A stretch of DNA of 7,945 bases from Prolixibacteraceae bacterium. Lineage in GTDB: Bacteria > Bacteroidota > Bacteroidia > Bacteroidales > Prolixibacteraceae. Made by a program: the position numbers and the translations under genes. The stretch spans positions 1-7,945 of the forward strand of contig JAGYOI010000046.1 of the NCBI GenBank assembly GCA_018399395.1, written 5' to 3'. Position 1 is the first letter of the stretch. The number at the start of each line of letters is the position of its first letter. Below, in pieces: positions 6,730 to 7,945 of this stretch. The notes under the pieces are model-generated. The model made no database searches and was not told the DNA's origin. It saw only the letters and a program-made list of their open reading frames with translations.

Positions 6730-6840
6730 CACCGCAGAGGCGCAGAGAGCGCAGAGTAAGAAAATTAAAATTTTCTGTAGAGTTTCGAATGGAACAAAGC
6801 ACTTATTACCCACTCTGCGTTCTCTCGTTTCTCTGGTGTG
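6730..6840. repeat. GAG-rich imperfect inverted repeat (dispersed-repeat-like)
   Basis: The left arm (6730-6757) is CAC followed by three tandem copies of CGCAGAG at 6733, 6741 and 6750. The right arm (6812-6840) carries its degenerate reverse complement. Clear paired blocks are CGCAGAGT (6750-6757) with ACTCTGCG (6812-6819), AGAGA (6744-6748) with TCTCT (6821-6825), and CAGAG (6735-6739) with CTCTG (6831-6835). The 54-base middle contains its own hairpin, AGAAAAT-TAAA-ATTTTCT (6759-6776). Similar CGCAGAG-rich repeats are, to my recollection, scattered in intergenic DNA of many environmental Bacteroidetes; copy number here is unknown. No transposase or target-site duplication is visible. Confidence 0.6.
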
Positions 6841-6920
6841 ACTTGAATTTCCTTCACACCCTGACTTCGCCATCTTCACCGAGGGTTATTGAAATATATG
6901 AACAATAAAAACAATGTTCT

Positions 6921-6982
6921 AAAAATATAAAACCCACTAAGCCACCAAGTTCACAAAGAGTTAAACTTTGTGTCTTTGTGGG
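6921..6982 (-). terminator. Possible terminator/inverted repeat after the WG-FISUMP gene
   Basis: Outer arms CCCACTAAG (6933-6941) and CTTTGTGGG (6974-6982) pair at 8 of 9 positions. Inner arms CACAAAG (6952-6958) and CTTTGTG (6966-6972) pair perfectly around AGTTAAA. Read on the minus strand, the structure begins 24 bp after the stop at 7007 and is followed by TTTTATATTTTT, as an intrinsic terminator would be. The asymmetric bulge (6942-6951) makes the stem imperfect. The CAC-AAG word style resembles dispersed repeats, so it may be a repeat copy reused as a terminator. Confidence 0.5.
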
Positions 6983-7006
6983 CATACATTTTTAATATTC
7001 AATCCA

Positions 7007-7945
7007 TTATTTTTTAACACAGCGTACATTCCTGTAGTGTTGTTTGTTGCTGCCAAATTGGAGTGCCGATTGTTCATATTTGTTTAGCCACAAACAAATT
7101 GCTTTGCCGTTTTCTTCTTCGGTCGAAGTCCACAGGTAACCATAATCGTTTAAGCCTTCAATAGAAGCATCATTGAAAAAGTAACCATTCAGGTTTATTT
7201 TTAAATTGCTTTCACCTTCAACAAGTTTAGGATAAGCATTTTCAGGTCCGCCCAATTCGTTAATCAATTTGTCAAAATCGGCTTTCGATGGCAGTTTCCA
7301 ACCTTCGGGGCAGGCTTTCTGTGCCATTTCAAACGTGTAGTAGCGCCCATATTGTCCACATTTATTATCGTAGCATTTACTTCCGGGTACGTTGTACAAC
7401 AGGTTGCTTCCCATCCATGTCTCATCGCCAATTGTTACCAGAGAATACTCCTGTCCGTCGCGTTGGTCGGTAAACGATTCAGGGCTTGGTTCGGTAAACG
7501 ACGAATGTGAACGGATGGTTTGAGTTACATCTTTATCGACAACCGGGTTGCCATAGTAGTCGATAAATCCGGTTCCCTTGCCGGGTTTTTGGTACATGAT
7601 TATACCATCGCCTACACGTTTAAGGTTTGAAAATACAGGGTCGATAATTTCAAGTCCGCTGCGGTCGATAACACCAAATTTACCATTGCGTTTTACCAGG
7701 GCAATATTGTTTTCAAAGTCCTCGGCATACTCATATTTCAAAAGCACAACCTCTTTGCCTTCCTGATTTACAAAACCATATTTTCCGTTGTTGAAAACTT
7801 TATAAAAGCCGCCATTGTCAATATCCCAAACAAAATTGAAATCTAACTCAACTACTTCTTCACCATCCATGTCAACAAGGGCCCAGTTTTCATTTTGGCG
7901 GGTTAAAACCAGTTCGTTAAAAAATTCCCCAGGACGGACCGTGTA
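7007..7945 (-). CDS. WG-repeat and FISUMP-domain protein (5' end beyond window)
   Basis: The frame is open to the window edge, so the visible 312 residues are the C-terminal part; a Met at 7870 is internal, because WG-like sequence (NWALVDMDGEE) runs straight through it. Residues 20-140 hold repeats of the WG type spaced about 35 residues: GKYGFVNQEGKEV (54-66), GKFGVIDRSGLEI (88-100), GTGFIDYYGNPV (124-135). A Ser/Pro-rich linker (about 146-157) leads to a FISUMP (Fibrobacter succinogenes major paralogous) domain: DGQEYSLVTIGDETWMGSNL (163-182), GRYYTFEMAQKACPEGWKLPS (200-220), LWTSTEEENGKA (271-282) and the terminal RNVRCVKK. Cysteines at 191, 196, 211, 284 and 309 could form disulfides. 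FISUMP domains are usually on secreted or surface proteins; the start and any signal peptide are outside the window. Molecular function is unknown. Confidence 0.85.
   Translation of the reverse strand, partial: YTVRPGEFFNELVLTRQNENWALVDMDGEEVVELDFNFVWDIDNGGFYKVFNNGKYGFVNQEGKEVVLLKYEYAEDFENNIALVKRNGKFGVIDRSGLEIIDPVFSNLKRVGDGIIMYQKPGKGTGFIDYYGNPVVDKDVTQTIRSHSSFTEPSPESFTDQRDGQEYSLVTIGDETWMGSNLLYNVPGSKCYDNKCGQYGRYYTFEMAQKACPEGWKLPSKADFDKLINELGGPENAYPKLVEGESNLKINLNGYFFNDASIEGLNDYGYLWTSTEEENGKAICLWLNKYEQSALQFGSNKQHYRNVRCVKK

Larger units (their letters stand above)
6606..7006. other. 401-bp intergenic region with inverted repeats
   Basis: This lies between the convergent ends of pruA and the WG/FISUMP gene. 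I see no gene: only a 15-codon reading frame directly after pruA (6606-6653) with no support. It contains a compact hairpin (6704-6714), a large GAG-rich imperfect inverted repeat (6730-6840), a five-base inverted repeat GAACA/TGTTC (6900-6919), and a second imperfect inverted repeat followed by a T-rich tract on the minus strand (6921-6982). The density of symmetric non-coding DNA suggests a site where dispersed intergenic repeats accumulated. Confidence 0.75.

Noticed and set aside
6730..6757. Tandem CGCAGAG units considered as a CRISPR or minisatellite array
   Set aside because: Only three 7-base units with no spacers; they fit better as one arm of an inverted repeat.
7007..7870. Complete 287-residue protein starting at the ATG at 7870
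   Set aside because: The frame continues without a stop to the window edge and WG-like sequence spans the ATG, so the gene is 5'-truncated by the window.

Overview
The window looks like a piece of a Bacteroidota (Bacteroidetes) chromosome. The evidence is a Bacteroidetes-type type IX secretion plug protein, a FISUMP/WG-repeat protein, AT-rich intergenic DNA, weak or absent Shine-Dalgarno sequences, and several perfect matches to the Bacteroidetes -7 promoter element TAnnTTTG. A marine or gut relative of Marinilabiliales/Prolixibacteraceae is possible, but that placement is a guess.

Layout: (1) Positions 1-3184, minus strand: the first three genes of the nqr operon in the order nqrA (1841-3184), nqrB (642-1808), nqrC (1-622). 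They encode subunits of the Na+-translocating NADH:quinone oxidoreductase. nqrC is cut by the window edge just after its predicted FMN-carrying threonine codon; nqrDEF would lie outside. (2) 3185-3563: an AT-rich divergent control region with -7 promoter elements for both sides and a Crp/Fnr-like site, TGTGA-N6-TCACA, followed by a third half-site. (3) 3564-4853, plus: a secreted type IX secretion system plug protein (former DUF5103). (4) 4854-4970: a short leader packed with palindromes. (5) 4971-6605, plus: pruA, L-glutamate gamma-semialdehyde (1-pyrroline-5-carboxylate) dehydrogenase, with all catalytic motifs intact. (6) 6606-7006: a 401-bp gene-free stretch holding two imperfect inverted-repeat elements and a small hairpin; one repeat is placed to terminate the gene on the right. 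(7) 7007-7945, minus: the C-terminal part of a protein combining WG-type repeats with a FISUMP domain, cut by the right edge.

The genes do not form one pathway. NQR makes a sodium gradient from NADH. PruA makes NADH from proline-derived semialdehyde, so it could feed NQR, but nothing in the layout shows co-regulation. The plug protein belongs to outer-membrane protein export. I see no mobile element, CRISPR array, tRNA/rRNA or defence system. The coding regions look like ordinary core genome. The most interesting signals are in the non-coding DNA: the triple half-site upstream of nqrA/plug, the palindromic pruA leader, and the GAG-rich inverted repeat after pruA.
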